A DNA stretch of 64,000 nucleotides. Source: Hippasteria phrygiana. Taxonomy: Eukaryota > Echinodermata > Asteroidea > Valvatida > Goniasteridae. Below are positions 1 through 9,810 of this stretch, piece by piece. Location: contig JAZGUH010000935.1 in NCBI GenBank assembly GCA_037893225.1, positions 395,999 through 459,998 on the forward strand, read 5' to 3'. Numbering within the stretch: the stretch's first letter is position 1; each line of letters starts with the position of its first letter. A program made the translations under genes and the position numbers. The notes under the pieces were generated by a model. That model ran no database searches. It saw only the letters and a program-made list of their open reading frames with translations, and was not told the origin of the DNA.

Positions 1-404
1 ACAACCATTTTAGACATGCATTTTCCGCAGCGGGCTTAAACAACCCTCGGTGGGCATTAAATAAAAGTTTTTATCTTCAAGCAAACTTGAATACTCGATC
101 CTGATTGGTCGATCCGTGGTAGCTGAGAGTGTGATAATAACCCATATTGCACGGCCCATATCACACTCCGTGTGTTGCGCTGTTCTAATTCTGCGAATTG
201 CGCGATACACAAAACGCAGTGCTGCATAATCCATTGGTAATTCAAAAGCTGCGCATTTGCGTCCCATGTGGATTGTCACGTCTTCGGCGCACACTTGTTA
301 ATTTTTTTCTTTCATGCATGCGTGTACGTGGTATTTCTGGTTTCACGCACAGCGCCGTGCGTGTTCCATCTTTACTGCGGGTCAAGTTCGCTTGAAGATA
401 AATT

Positions 405-519
405 CGTTATCCCACTCGCGCTCGTGGAACACAGAATAATGTAGTGCATCCGTGTTGGGACATATGGGACACGGACGCACTAGATTATTCCGTGTTCCAC
501 AAGCGCGAGTAGGATAACT
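405..519. repeat. near-perfect inverted repeat, arms ~50 bp
   Basis: The left arm begins GTTATCCCACTCGCGCTCG and is mirrored by CGCGAGTAGGATAAC on the right, around a short GGGACATATGGGAC centre. The arms include GGAACACAGAATAAT and CGTGTT repeated in reverse complement. It resembles a foldback MITE; no clear target duplication was identified. Confidence 0.75.
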
Positions 520-921
520 AATAGAACACACTCTTGTAATACTGGCTAACAACAAAATGGAGCAGCCATAACTGCTGTACATGTACTCTCAGTCGACTTC
601 AAAATCTTGTTTAGTTTCCCAGAGAATCAAAAATTTCATCTGGGCAACTTGGTAAATTTTACTAATGACATAAGCTGCCTGCTGGGAAACCTAGTTAAAC
701 ACATTGTAAATATCAGTACTAACAAATGTCACCTGCAACCTGTCATACAGTAACTTGCAGAGACATTTCTATCTAAACCTAAGAATAGAGCTGCAACCAG
801 GGAATACATGTTGGGTCACTCCACTCCACTTTTCTTAAAATGTAGTCACTTTTCTTTAAGCCATCAAGTTCATGGTAGAAGCCATCTTGTTGAACTTCCC
901 CATCCACTTGGACAGCCACAT

Positions 922-1805
922 TTTATAAGTATGATATAGCATTTGCAGAGTTGACAAAACACAGGCTTTCACGCAGACCCAGGTGAAAAAGTAGAAGAAT
1001 AGTAGGATCAAATTCTTTTTAAAGGGACAAAAGTAGGACTTTGGAGGACCAAATCAGTATAAAAGTAGGACTTTTGCGGGCTTTCGGGAGTACTTTTCAT
1101 TGATACTCACCCATGTACACTACATCACAAGCCTCATTTGGCATGTTCTGTACTCACAACACTCGTGCTCCATCCTTAACTAAGCTCTTGAAACTTAAGT
1201 TGGAGTACTCCTTTATTGTGTGATTTTCATATGACTGTGTAATACCGTCATGAAAAATACTCAATGAGATTTCATTTTTGGAATTGTGGGACAAAAAGTA
1301 GGAAAAAGTAGGAAAAAATAGAAATGTCAAGAAAAAAGTAGGAAAATAAGGAGCAGGTAAAAAAACAGATAGGAGCAGGTAGGAAAAACTAGGAAAAACT
1401 AGGAAAAACTAGGAAAAACTAGGAAAAGTAGGAATACTTGAAAGCCTCTAAACAGTTTAAGGTGGTACTCAAACTTTGTGGGATTCAAGTTATTCAACGT
1501 ATACATACATGAAATAAACCTGTGAAAATCCGTCATTCGAGTCACACAAATTTTGAAGAAGCATTCTGTTTCAACAGTGGTTTTGTGCATGTTCACTGGC
1601 GCTTATTTTGACTGTTGAAATTGAAATCAGCAACCTTGTTTCTGGAGCTCTTCAGATACAATTTTCTCGAAGATGACAGCATTTCAGACGGAAATAATTC
1701 TCGGGAGGATCGGTACTGGTGTTATCTTTATAAACAGTAAGCTTTCAGATTGAGCTTAGTCACTGTGTTTCTTGATCATGACCAAAGCTATATCATACCC
1801 CTTAA
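922..1805. mobile_element. TTAA-type element family C, copy 1 (interrupted)
   Basis: It begins ATGATATAGCATTTGCAGAG and ends GCTATATCATACCCCTTAA; the ends are inverted repeats (AAGG.TATGATATAGC..TTGG). Related copies lie at 3586-3905 and 21207-21610, with a fragment at 54973-55075. Shared internal strings include AACCTGTGAAA and GATGACAGCATTT. This copy is split by the 963-1447 insertion. No coding capacity. Confidence 0.75.
963..1447. mobile_element. insertion with AGGCTTTC/GAAAGCCT ends and AGTAGGA arrays
   Basis: It interrupts family C copy 1, as shown by comparison with the uninterrupted copies at 3586 and 21207. The ends are short inverted repeats. The flanks CAAAACAC and CTAAACAG match at 6 of 8 bases, consistent with an old 8-bp target duplication. 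The interior is built from degenerate AGTAGGA and AGGAAAAACT repeats (clearest at about 1380-1430). Confidence 0.6.
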
Positions 1806-1847
1806 TACAGGGCAACTGAGATTAGAAGACGGGGGATTTCTACTCAC

Positions 1848-1917
1848 GTATTTCTTGAAGAGACCGCCAAGCAGTTCTGGATTCTCCTGGCACTTGGCGA
1901 TTTCAACTGAAAAGGTT
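1848..1917 (-). CDS. trio: DH2 domain exon, last one inside the window
   Basis: One base completing Glu plus 23 codons, TFSVEIAKCQENPELLGG then LFKKY, with acceptor ATTTGCAG and donor TAC|GTGAGTA. The pattern F...E(I/L).KC.E.PE.LG.LF.K aligns with the third helix of Trio/Kalirin/p63RhoGEF DH2, directly after the IYDWHK helix. It ends in phase 0. The following exon (the YCQNKP-containing segment in relatives) is not present between 1847 and 1, so the gene continues outside. The right end of a TTAA-type element (1805) lies only 41 bases beyond the donor GT on the intron side. Confidence 0.9.
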
Positions 1918-2205
1918 CTGCAAATGAATAAAACGCAACGATTTGTTGCATTAAAGTCAGTTTGATTTGTTTGTGTTTTCAAGAAGCTTTTAATTTCTCC
2001 CCCTAACCACAACCAAGAGATATTATAAGGCAAACAATAACCTCAATACGTCTGCTCCAGCCGAGCAGGCCAAGTCGGGTCAAGTTTCTTAGCATACCTT
2101 TAGCATAATCTTTGTACTTAAAACCACCATCTCCTCCGCTCCCCCATTTCAATAAAACCTAAAACTGTAATGTTATTTCAACCATTATTAGAGTTCTTTT
2201 TTTCA

Positions 2206-2282
2206 AAGTGAACAAAGAAAACTGGCAGGAGCAGGATTCGAACCGGCGCTTCACCAACTGATCTATTTTGCCCTATCCTCTA
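2206..2282 (-). repeat. truncated tRNA-like SINE
   Basis: In minus orientation the sequence carries a B-box-like GGTTCGAATCC and a decayed A-box region. Beside it is GTGAACAAAGAAAACTGGCAG, also found in the copies at 2302-2725 and 55080-55283. It lacks a usable cloverleaf. Confidence 0.7.
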
Positions 2283-2301
2283 GTCATATCCTCATTCCAC
2301 A

Positions 2302-2725
2302 ATGTCGCTTCCGAGGTTGTATCGTAAAATTGGGCGTGATCCCTGGATATACATATGGCATTATGGGTTTATGACTTCTGACCAGTGCCCGCCGAACAAA
2401 GATACTGACAATTTGGGAGACCGCCAACATAGTATACCCAGCACGATATGGGGCAGAGGGGTAACCCCCTTTTGTCCCTATACCCTATATACTATACAGA
2501 CTATTGTTACCTAACACATCCCCCCTAGACATCTGAAAAGAATTCCTGAGATTCCGGGAACACAATGACCAACACAAAAAAAGGGGGGGGGGGGGGGGGG
2601 GTTTCCCTCTGCCCCATATCATGCATCAAATGCAACATAGGGCAAGATAGCTCTGTTGGTAGAACGCCGGTACGGTATTCCGGAGGTCGCAGGTTTGAAT
2701 CCCACTCCTGCCAGTTTTCTTTGTT
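2302..2725 (+). repeat. tRNA-like SINE, interrupted by an insertion
   Basis: The unit starts GTCGCTTCC, passes through GACAATTTGGGAGACCGCC, then a tRNA-like part from 2641 (GGCAAGATAGCTCTGTTGG, B box GGTTTGAATCC, 3' CTCCTGCCA), and ends TTCTTTGTTC. GGCAAGA and TCCTGCC can form an acceptor-like stem with one mismatch. The anticodon arm is poor and the A box has changes from TAGCTCAGTTGG, so a functional tRNA is unlikely. Confidence 0.8.
2433..2632. mobile_element. nested hAT-like MITE with 8-bp target duplication
   Basis: Inverted ends share GCA(C/T)GATATGGGGCAGAGG. It is flanked by CAACATAG on both sides (2425-2432, 2633-2640), a perfect 8-bp duplication, and removing it restores the tRNA-like repeat seen intact elsewhere. 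A truncated relative lies at 26175-26305. The interior includes a 19-base G run (2583-2601). Confidence 0.85.
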
Positions 2726-2916
2726 CAATTTATTCAAATTTACCTACATGTAGTCAGTTTCCCTTGTGGTTTGTTTGATGCATTATTAGGGTTGTGAGAA
2801 CTCTTCAGTGTAGTGTACGTAACTGCAAATATGGTATTCTTTTGTACACAGGGCCGTTGAAAGCTCCTGATAATCCTATCCCCATACATTAGTTGGAAAG
2901 ATAAAGCTTGATGACT

Positions 2917-2955
2917 CCCCCTCCCCCCCCCCCCCTCCCCCCCCCCCCCCCCCCC
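2917..2955. repeat. C-rich homopolymer tract
   Basis: Almost pure C with two T interruptions, continuing into a CT-rich stretch. No coding meaning; likely a slippage hot spot. Confidence 0.9.
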
Positions 2956-3294
2956 TCTTTTCTTTTTCAATATGGATTTATGCCACCTTATGCACTGGTG
3001 CTGGAATTCTTATGAAAGCTGTTGAAATAACTTAAGATTGAACTGAAGATCTTATGTACATTTATCAAGCATAATGTATAGTGCATCCTCGCAACATATT
3101 TTGAAGAGAGCATTGAGCTTAAACTTACAGAATGCCTGTCTTTGTATATCAGCCAAACAACACGCCCATGAATGAAAATTGGAACTTAAATTCAGAACAA
3201 AAAATCTGCATCTCCCTTTCTGCATGTGGTGACTTCTGCAAAAACATTTTCAATACAAAAACCCACCCCACCCCACATCAGTTGATGCACTTAC

Positions 3295-3407
3295 TCTTTA
3301 TGCCAGTCGTATATCTGGTGGATGTTGCCAAACACCATCTTGATTTTGCCCTCCTCAAGACCCTCCGGTTTTTGCACATTCTCGTCTTTGAGATGGACCA
3401 AGTATTC
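3295..3407 (-). CDS. trio: DH2 domain exon with FGNIHQIYDWHK
   Basis: Thirty-seven codons plus two bases, acceptor CTGTGCAG and donor GA|GTAAGT. It starts EYLVHLKDENVQKPEG and ends KMVFGNIHQIYDWHK. FGNI(H/Q)QIY(D/E)WH is a nearly invariant string of the DH2 domains of Trio, Kalirin and p63RhoGEF, so this assigns the gene to that subfamily rather than to another Dbl protein. The loop before it (VQKPEGLEEG) is a few residues longer and more charged than the vertebrate equivalents. The split Glu codon is completed by exon 1848-1917. Confidence 0.95.
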
Positions 3408-3585
3408 CTGCACAGAAACAGAACGGTTCGAGTTCAAATAGTTTTGGTTCAAAGGTATTCTTGGGACAGTACGGCTAATTTACAATATAAAAATGGGTTT
3501 GAAAAGAGTGCTAATTAAATAATGACTTGGTCTAAATTTTTGCTTTTTTAAAATATTTTTTTTACAAGATCAAAGCACTTCACAA

Positions 3586-3905
3586 TTAAAGGTATGATAT
3601 AGCATTGGTAGAGCTGACTTGGTTATAACAGTGTTCATACTTTGTGGGAATTAACACATAAGGGAAAAAACAACCTGTGAAAGTTTGAGCGCAATCCGCC
3701 AACCGCGTCATGAGAAAATAGTGAAAAACCATTCTGATTTAACAGTGATTGTGTGTACATTCATAATGGGCTTATTTCAAGTGTTAACATTGAAATAAGC
3801 CACAGCATTTTTGGAGTCTTCAGATATAATTTTCTCAAAGATGACAGCATTTAAGACTAATCAATTGAGTTTTTACTCATTAAAAAAAGCTGTATATCTT
3901 TGAGA
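3586..3905. mobile_element. TTAA-type element family C, copy 2
   Basis: It begins TTAAAGGTATGATATAGC and carries the family's internal strings (CTTTGTGGGAATTAACA, ATTGAAATAAGCCACAGC, AAGATGACAGCATTT). The right end is degraded near AAGCTGTATATCTTTG. Non-coding. Confidence 0.7.
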
Positions 3906-4317
3906 ATAAGACAAAAACTGAACACACCAATCTTTAAGATTCAAGTAATTGACCAATTTGCTGTCTGCAAGTTCTCAGACAACTTTGAACAAGTGCAGCA
4001 TGTGCATTATGTATACATGTACCCGTGCACTGCATACAAGAGCGCTTGTGAAGTGTTTGCTGCATGTATCTCTGACTGAAGCTCCCTTGGATTTTTCGAA
4101 GAAAACTTCTCATTGTGTTTACGTGATGGACTATGCCATCATGTGCCTATAGTGAGTTTTTGTGCTTGGTGTGCGTTTGTATATTGCATTCCAATTAACG
4201 GGGCACACATTCGGCTGCGTACACAAGTTTTTGTTTGTCAAAGATTTAACAGAGCGCTTATGAACAGTGATAGGTCAATAGAAAGGTTGTACAAGGTAAA
4301 TATGGATGCATGAAGAG

Positions 4318-4606
4318 TTTTTAAAATGTATTTATTTATTTATTTATTTATTTATATTTATTTATTTATTATTTGGCATTCAGCCGGGATAGACCAAGAA
4401 AGTCTTTAAGGGTCCCATGATAGAAGATGAGGAAAGAAGTTACAGTTTTAGACGTGGAAGGAAAACCCCCAGAGAATAGTTCTGCAGAAAACCCACGGAA
4501 TCAGGTAGGGCCCCAGCCAGGATTCGAACCAGGCTAGGAAAGTACCACAACACCAACCTGATTCCCCTGAGTCAGAGCCTATCAACCAATGGGCCACCCT
4601 AATAAT
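4318..4606 (-). repeat. tRNA-derived SINE with (TTTA)n tail
   Basis: On the minus strand: a tRNA-like head from about 4600 with B box GGTTCGAATCC near 4515, a body containing GTGGGTTTTC and GGGGGTTTTCC motifs, then GACTTTCTTGGTC and a (TAAA)n tail at 4330-4373. Head, body and simple-repeat tail in this order is the standard SINE layout. Only one copy is in the window. Confidence 0.75.
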
Positions 4607-4751
4607 GGCTACTGAATAGTCATTATACATGGATAAAAAAGAGTACATACAGTGCTGTATTTCTTCCAAATAGTTTGATATACGTTTCATTTTTCAAACA
4701 AAAAATCCCTTAACAACAGTTCAAGGTCTGTGAATATCAGGTATCGCTGTT

Positions 4752-5597
4752 AATGCGCCTGTCACACTTTGCCGGATAAGGCAAACGCATGAGAAACGAA
4801 TGTCGATTTTTGGCATCCGTTGATATCCGTTGAAATGCGTTTCATGTCCTTTTTATCCTTTGGATGGACGTTCATCGTCAGGTGATGTCCGTCAAAGCGG
4901 CCTGAAAACTTTGTGCATGCACAAAATCTTTTCTCGCCAGAAACGGATAGCGAGATCCGGCCCTTGTCCGATGGTTGTGCGTTTTGTCCTGTATGTGTAC
5001 TGTACTTGGTCGTTTTCCACACGTTTCCATCCGCTAGGCGTCCTGCAGGGTCCGTTGCTGCAGGAGATGGGACGGATGGAACGGGCATGTACATGTACAG
5101 CACATCAAACGCATACACACCGCATAGCCACAGGACGCCTGCAGGATGCCTGCAGGATGCCTGCAGGACGACTACCGGTCAAAACGCATGTAGTTACGGA
5201 TGACAAACGGACAGGACGGCCATAACCGATGATTACAGCATATCTACAGCATATCTACAGCATATCTACAGTACATCCACAGTATATCACAGGACATGGA
5301 ACTGATGTTTAACGAATATGTACCGGCCTGCAACTGACACCTCGTGCGTTTTGTCCTGTGGGCATGCGGTGCATGTTCGTTTCTCATGCGTTTGCGCACG
5401 TTCCACTGTCCTGTATACAATCGCCCCAGGTGCGTTGTTTGTGCGTTTTATTCGGCCCCTGGACCGTGCATGTACGCTCCTGCAAAATGGAAATTTACAC
5501 TTTGTCCACCGGATTGACGATTTGACCAACGGATAAACAAAATACCATCCGTTTCTTGTACGTAGGGCCGATCCGGCGATGTTTGACAGGGGCATAA
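4752..5597. mobile_element. inverted-repeat element, CCTGTCA.AC..TGCCGGAT ends
   Basis: The left end ATGCGCCTGTCACACTTTGC continues into CGGAT; the right end is its imperfect reverse complement (ATCCGGCGATGTTTGACAGG). The interior has short tandem arrays: an ~11-mer CTGCAGGATGC at 5110-5170 and an ~11-mer AGCATATCTAC at 5233-5286. Long open frames inside are by-products of GC-rich repeats and encode nothing recognisable. Confidence 0.7.
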
Positions 5598-6264
5598 TGT
5601 CTCTATAGTCTACCTTTATATTCTGAAATTCATTGACACTATCCACAAATTTCTCCAATAACCATGTACCTTTCACCATCATGTAGATTTTCTGGGAACA
5701 ATTTCTGCAAAAATCCCAATTTTTGTTTTCCACACAGCAATGTGCGGGGGATTTGTCTTGATGCGGATTGGGTTGTCTTGAATGGAGGGACCACAGATGC
5801 TCTTTTCTATTAAACAGGAGTCATTTCCAGATCTTTTAGTCTTCAGAATGCACCAATGGTAAAAAGTTGTTGCATTTAGCAGTCAAGGCATGTCTCCTGG
5901 TCTGATGCATTCTTTTGTATTTAGTATTATACATGTATAAGCCTCCAGCAACAAGGCTGGTACAGATGAGTTCACTGTACAGTGCAACATTGCATATGGC
6001 AGGGTTCTTATTTCAGCTGTGTTGCATTCTGTTGCATTTGGCAGAGAATACCTTGTGGGGGGTTAGGGTTAATGGGGGTCATACGCGTGCTAATTTGCTG
6101 GTTGCTGTCTATCAATGTCCATGCAGAATATCATCCACATGGGAACAACTGCAGTGTAACCATTGTGGGAATGGTGACTTCTTCGGTTGTCAAAGTCTTG
6201 CAGAAAAATGCTGCCGCTGATAACCATAGCGACAGTGTTCTGTTTACTGGACGTGGCCATATAG

Positions 6265-6489
6265 CAGGGATGTAGTCGAGTCCATCACAAGTCCCTGCAA
6301 GTCCCTGCAAGTCCATCACAAGCACCCCAGTCCTAATTCCAATCACAAGCTATTCAAATGAGCTTTGACAAAGGCATTCTTTTTGTCATTGTTTATCTAG
6401 TTATGTGTGACCAGCTTTATGAAAGGACTTCTGCCTTGACTTGCAAAGGGACTTGTGAAAGGACTTGCAGGGACTCGACTACAGCTCTG
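6265..6489. mobile_element. hAT-like MITE, CAGGGATGTAG..CTACAGCTCTG
   Basis: The ends match those of 7247-7436 in inverted orientation. Flanks CCATATAG and CCGTCTAG agree at 6 of 8 bases. The interior repeats GTCC.TGCAAGTCC and AAGGACTTG, i.e. GAGTCC-like modules. Confidence 0.75.
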
Positions 6490-6755
6490 CCGTCTAGACA
6501 GCGTTCAGGACAAACCAGTCCAAGAATTGTCAACAATTTTTAACCATAGTTCTTGCTTGAACCTGTTCAATGACGTGTAGTCATCAACTGACTCAACTCG
6601 GACTGCAAAATAAAAACCGACTGACAGACACTTGTGGGAGGTTTCAAGCCAGCTGCCTCCAAGAGGTTTTAATGTCACTGGTGTGACAACATTAAGAACA
6701 CTCATTAATGGAAAGCATCTTTAAAAGTCTCCGAAGTAGGGATAAAGTTTCTTAC

Positions 6756-6822
6756 CTCTACACATTTTCCAAGATCTTTGACGTAGTCCTTTTCTGTTTC
6801 TTGTATTTCAGCCATGATATAT
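6756..6822 (-). CDS. trio: DH2 domain exon, conserved region 1
   Basis: One base completing Ser plus 22 codons, with acceptor CTTCTGCAG and donor GAG|GTAAG. It encodes YIMAEIQETEKDYVKDLGK then CVE. E-T-E-x-x-Y-V-x-D-L is the signature of conserved region 1 of Dbl-homology domains, and the Glu in this helix contacts switch 1 of the Rho GTPase in solved DH-GTPase complexes. The variant TEKDYVKDLG is the form found in the second DH domain of Trio. The flanking exons provide the residues before and after with correct phase. This is the most diagnostic exon in the window. Confidence 0.95.
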
Positions 6823-8645
6823 CTGCAGAAGACAGATGTAAAAACACATTCAAGAATGTGCACATAATTTTGAGAAAAGATATTGATGTATTTAATTTAA
6901 TTAAATTAAATTTAATTTAATGTCAACATCTATTATCAGTGACAGTTTGTCCAATTTAGTCCAATTCATTATTTGTAGAGAGCCATCAATCTTAGTGCCT
7001 GCTCTGAAGTGCTTACTAAAACAAAAAGTTAAATTTGGAGTTTACGTAAATTATTTCCCTCGATGCTTGGCATAATAAAAAAAAAAAAAATCTTCTTGAT
7101 TGCTAAGGTTGCAAACAGTGGCATATCCAGGTTTGAATTCAAGGGGAATTTTTTTTCTAAAAATGTTTTCCCAATTTTGTTTGGCCAAATATTTTAGTTT
7201 CTCAAATTTACAGAATATGTATTGTTTCTCATCCTAGCATATTAATCAGAGCTGTAGTCGAGTCCCAGCAAGTCCTTTCACAAGTCCTTTCATAAAGCTG
7301 GTCACAAGTAACTAGATGAACAATGACAAAGGAATGCCTTTGTCAAAGCTCATTTTAATAGCTTGTGATTGGAATTAGGACTGGAGTGCTTGTGATGGAT
7401 TTGTAGGGACTCGTGATGGACTCGACTACATCCCTGATATTAATACCCAAGCTCTTGCACAATGACCGGGAGCATCTTGTAATATAAGGATCTAATTAGC
7501 CACACAACTTAAACCAGTGAGATCACTCTTTAGATTGTCTTGGTTTATAAGACAACAGTATACTGCAATAAAGTCAGTCTTTACTAAGCCTGCAAGAGTA
7601 CGGGTTCACAAACAAACATTCCGTAGCCATGGTGCACCGCACACTGCAGGAACAGGGAGACTTCATCATGGGTCTTGCTAGCTTGATATCCTTTCATTCC
7701 ACTGCAGTGGTACACTAACTACATTGTCAGTCTTTTGTACAGACCTTATGTGTAGCAACCATCTTCGAGACTGATGTCTTTGCTATCGTTGGATAGGCAT
7801 GGGATAAACCTTCCGTGGTCACATTGTTACAGGATTTGAATGACAAAATATACAAGATCTACTACACATAAGGTCTACTGGAAACGAAATGCTCCACCAT
7901 TCAAATCCTCATTGCCTTAATGACAGTTCATTGAAAACCAATTCCAACAACTATTTCAACAAGCTAACACATACGCTGCTTTAAAACGAAAGCACAGACC
8001 ATGATAATCCAGCCCCAGGCAGCCTGTCTAATTTTAGACTGGCTTGACACTAAAACAATACAATTGCACTAGTCTGAATTACAGACCATCTGCCAGCACT
8101 ACCCCTAATAACAGCCACTGCAAATAGACATCTTTAAGACCTCGGGTGCTTCACTAGCAAAAACAGATCAGCGTATTATCAGTTTGGCATTGGCTATTTT
8201 ATTTGCTTTTTATGAATTAAAAATATTTTTTAACACTAAAATAACACATCAGGATAATACTTTTGTTAATCTAGTGCAGGGACAGATTTCTTGAGGATAC
8301 ATGACACAAATTAAACTTATTGTTCTGCGAGACTATCAAGTGAAGGGTGTTTCTAGATGACAGAATCGACCCAGTACTGGTTGTGATGTGCAGGAGCTTT
8401 TGAGTTCTAACAACAAACCTAACCTTTTAAAATTCTAAATGAAAAAAAGGAGTTCTCAAAAACCAGTAGTAGTGGGTGGCACGCCTGAAGAAACCCACAA
8501 GAGAAATGAAAAGTGCAAAAATCAAAGCAAAACCCCTCAGATGGATAGACTTGGGAGATTCCTGGAATCAGACGGGGCCTGAAAATCAAACCCAATGCAA
8601 ATGCCATCCTAGACTGGCAGCCCCCTCCCCTATTCCACAACTTAC
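6823..8645 (-). other. intron between acidic linker and DH2 exons
   Basis: It contains the hAT-like MITE 7247-7436 and an inverted repeat around 7737-7880 (CAGACCTTATGTGTAG against CTACACATAAGGTCT). Otherwise AT-rich sequence with nothing recognised. Confidence 0.75.
7247..7436. mobile_element. hAT-like MITE with perfect 8-bp target duplication
   Basis: It starts CAGAGCTGTAGTCGAGTCC and ends GGACTCGACTACATCCCTG. It is flanked by ATATTAAT on both sides (7239-7246, 7437-7444). It is an inverted relative of 6265-6489 and related to 44065-45005 and 49096-49394. Confidence 0.9.
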
Positions 8646-8875
8646 GATCTCTTCTGGAGTGCCGCCTCTTTCTTAGCTTCCTCTTGCTGGGCCTCCGTGT
8701 CCCCCTCATCATCAGATGGAGGCGACGTCTGCTCCAGATCCCCCAGACTTAGGTCACCCTTGGCAACCTCTTCCTCATCCTCTGCCTGGCCGGGCCCCTC
8801 CCCTTTATCTGCCTCGGATGCGTCGCCATTAGTGTTGGCAACCTCTTTTCTGGTGTCCACTTCTTTTTCATCATC
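8646..8875 (-). CDS. trio: acidic linker exon leading into DH2
   Basis: The exon begins in phase 0 after an ATCACAAG acceptor and ends with two bases of a Ser codon at a TC|GTAAGT donor. It encodes 76 full codons, DDEKEVDTRKE.. to ..KKEAALQKR. It is rich in Glu, Asp, Gln and Ala, probably disordered then helical, and the last residues (QKRS) run straight into YIMAEIQETEKDY of the next exon. This matches the K..R-(Y/F)-V beginning of DH2 helix 1 in Trio, Kalirin and p63RhoGEF. Seen: junction phase and motif continuity. Inferred: the acidic run is the membrane-distal or regulatory linker. The 3' splice site has a thin pyrimidine tract, so the exact 5' edge is slightly less certain than the 3' edge. 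Confidence 0.9.
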
Positions 8876-9006
8876 CTTGTGATAAAAACAGTCGGAACAA
8901 ACATTGATTGTTTTGCAAAGGAAAATACCGTTTTAAAAACACATGCTCTTATGTTGAAAACAGACTAATCCATTAATCCCGGGCCCTTAATGAATTGAAA
9001 ACTCAC

Positions 9007-9102
9007 CATGTATGCACACACATTTTGGACTTTTGTCAGACTGTTCAACACATAGTCATTGGTGTGATTGGTAAATGTGTCAATGGGAGAGAACTTTATG
9101 GA
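9007..9102 (-). CDS. candidate 96-bp cassette exon, phase 0/0
   Basis: An open frame of 32 codons (SIKFSPIDTFTNHT.. to ..VCAYM) lies between a GACCAG acceptor and an ATG|GTGAGT donor. Its length and phase fit between 10853-10942 and 8646-8875 without a frameshift. The acceptor has a poor pyrimidine tract and the peptide resembles no known part of the family, so it may be chance or an isoform-specific insert. It also sits just outside the inverted-repeat element at 9171-9810. Confidence 0.18.
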
Positions 9103-9170
9103 CTGGTCTAATCAACCGTCAACTGATTCAGTACACTATCATATACTTTACACACCGAGATGACCTCCTC

Positions 9171-9810
9171 AAGCTGTGTTTTCATTGGACTTATTTTTGT
9201 CAATCTACTGCGACGTTTCTATAGAATAACAAAATTAAGTCCAATGGGGACCTTGATGTAAAAACAACTAGGCCGAAAGCGGCCACGGAAAGTCATCAGG
9301 GATGATAAATAGTCCAATGGGAACAGCCCCTCACTGTAGAACTACCGCGACCACGCGGAAAACCACTGTGTAAACAATGCAACTTCCTGTATAACATCAA
9401 CCAAACAGGGATTATCGCTCGCGTGTGCGCGAAAATGGTGGTATGGTTTCCTGTCTTTTTGTGTATAGTACACCCACATGTGATTACATGGAGTGAACTG
9501 ACGGACGATCCTGTATAAATGTGCATACAACAACTACGTTTTTCTTTCGTTCGCTGCTTGAACCATGGCAGATTTGATCGATTTTAGTGCATGAAAAATT
9601 ACGCTAGGTTACCGTGTCTATCCCGTTTAGGTCAAAGGTGATTGTGCACGGTGCCCGCAACATTTGACATTCTGTCAGCCTCGCAAGGCGAATAAACGTT
9701 CTATCAGTTATAAAGGTCCCAATGGGAATGCACGGTAGAATTACGCGAAGGCATATCACGGTAAGTTTTCACAAGGCTGCTGAAGAAAAAGTCCAATGGA
9801 AACACAGCTT
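9171..9810. mobile_element. TGGACTTA-motif element, copy 1
   Basis: Left end AAGCTGTGTTTTCATTGGAC, right end GTCCAATGGAAACACAGCTT. The motif AGTCCAATGGG recurs inside near 9235, 9312 and 9718. It is related to 32993-33682 and 49461-49863. Non-coding; minus-strand open frames around 9300-9530 are fortuitous. Confidence 0.8.

Larger units (their letters stand above)
1..1847 (-). other. intron sequence, low-coordinate end of window
   Basis: No family exon was found on either strand. It holds an inverted repeat at 405-519, a TTAA-type element (922-1805) split by a second insertion (963-1447), and unassigned sequence at 1-400 with a weakly open minus frame that I do not recognise. The next DH2 exon of the gene must lie outside the window. 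Confidence 0.8.
1918..3294 (-). other. intron between DH2 exons
   Basis: It contains two tRNA-like repeats head to head (2206-2282 and 2302-2725), a nested 200-bp insertion, and a C-rich tract at 2917-2955. The remaining sequence is AT-rich with no open frame of note. Confidence 0.8.
3408..6755 (-). other. intron between DH2 exons
   Basis: It holds a family C element (3586-3905), a SINE with a TTTA tail (4318-4606), a ~0.85 kb inverted-repeat element (4752-5597) and a CAG..TGTAG hAT-like element (6265-6489). Stretches 5600-6260 and 6490-6755 contain nothing I can name. Confidence 0.8.

Noticed and set aside
1..294. 94-codon minus-strand open frame as the next DH2 exon
   Set aside because: It lacks the expected YCQNKP-type motif and suitable splice junction phase; no similarity to DH domains.
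2641..2714. Functional tRNA gene
   Set aside because: A and B boxes are present but the anticodon arm is mispaired, the A box is mutated, and near-identical copies occur at 34058 and 55100, so these are tRNA-derived repeats.
5110..5286. CRISPR-like array of regularly spaced repeats
   Set aside because: The repeats are contiguous 11-mers without unique spacers, in an animal genome; simple tandem arrays.
4830..5733. Several open frames of 96-148 codons on both strands
   Set aside because: All are inside the inverted-repeat element 4752-5597 or its flank, mutually overlapping and driven by GC-rich short tandems.
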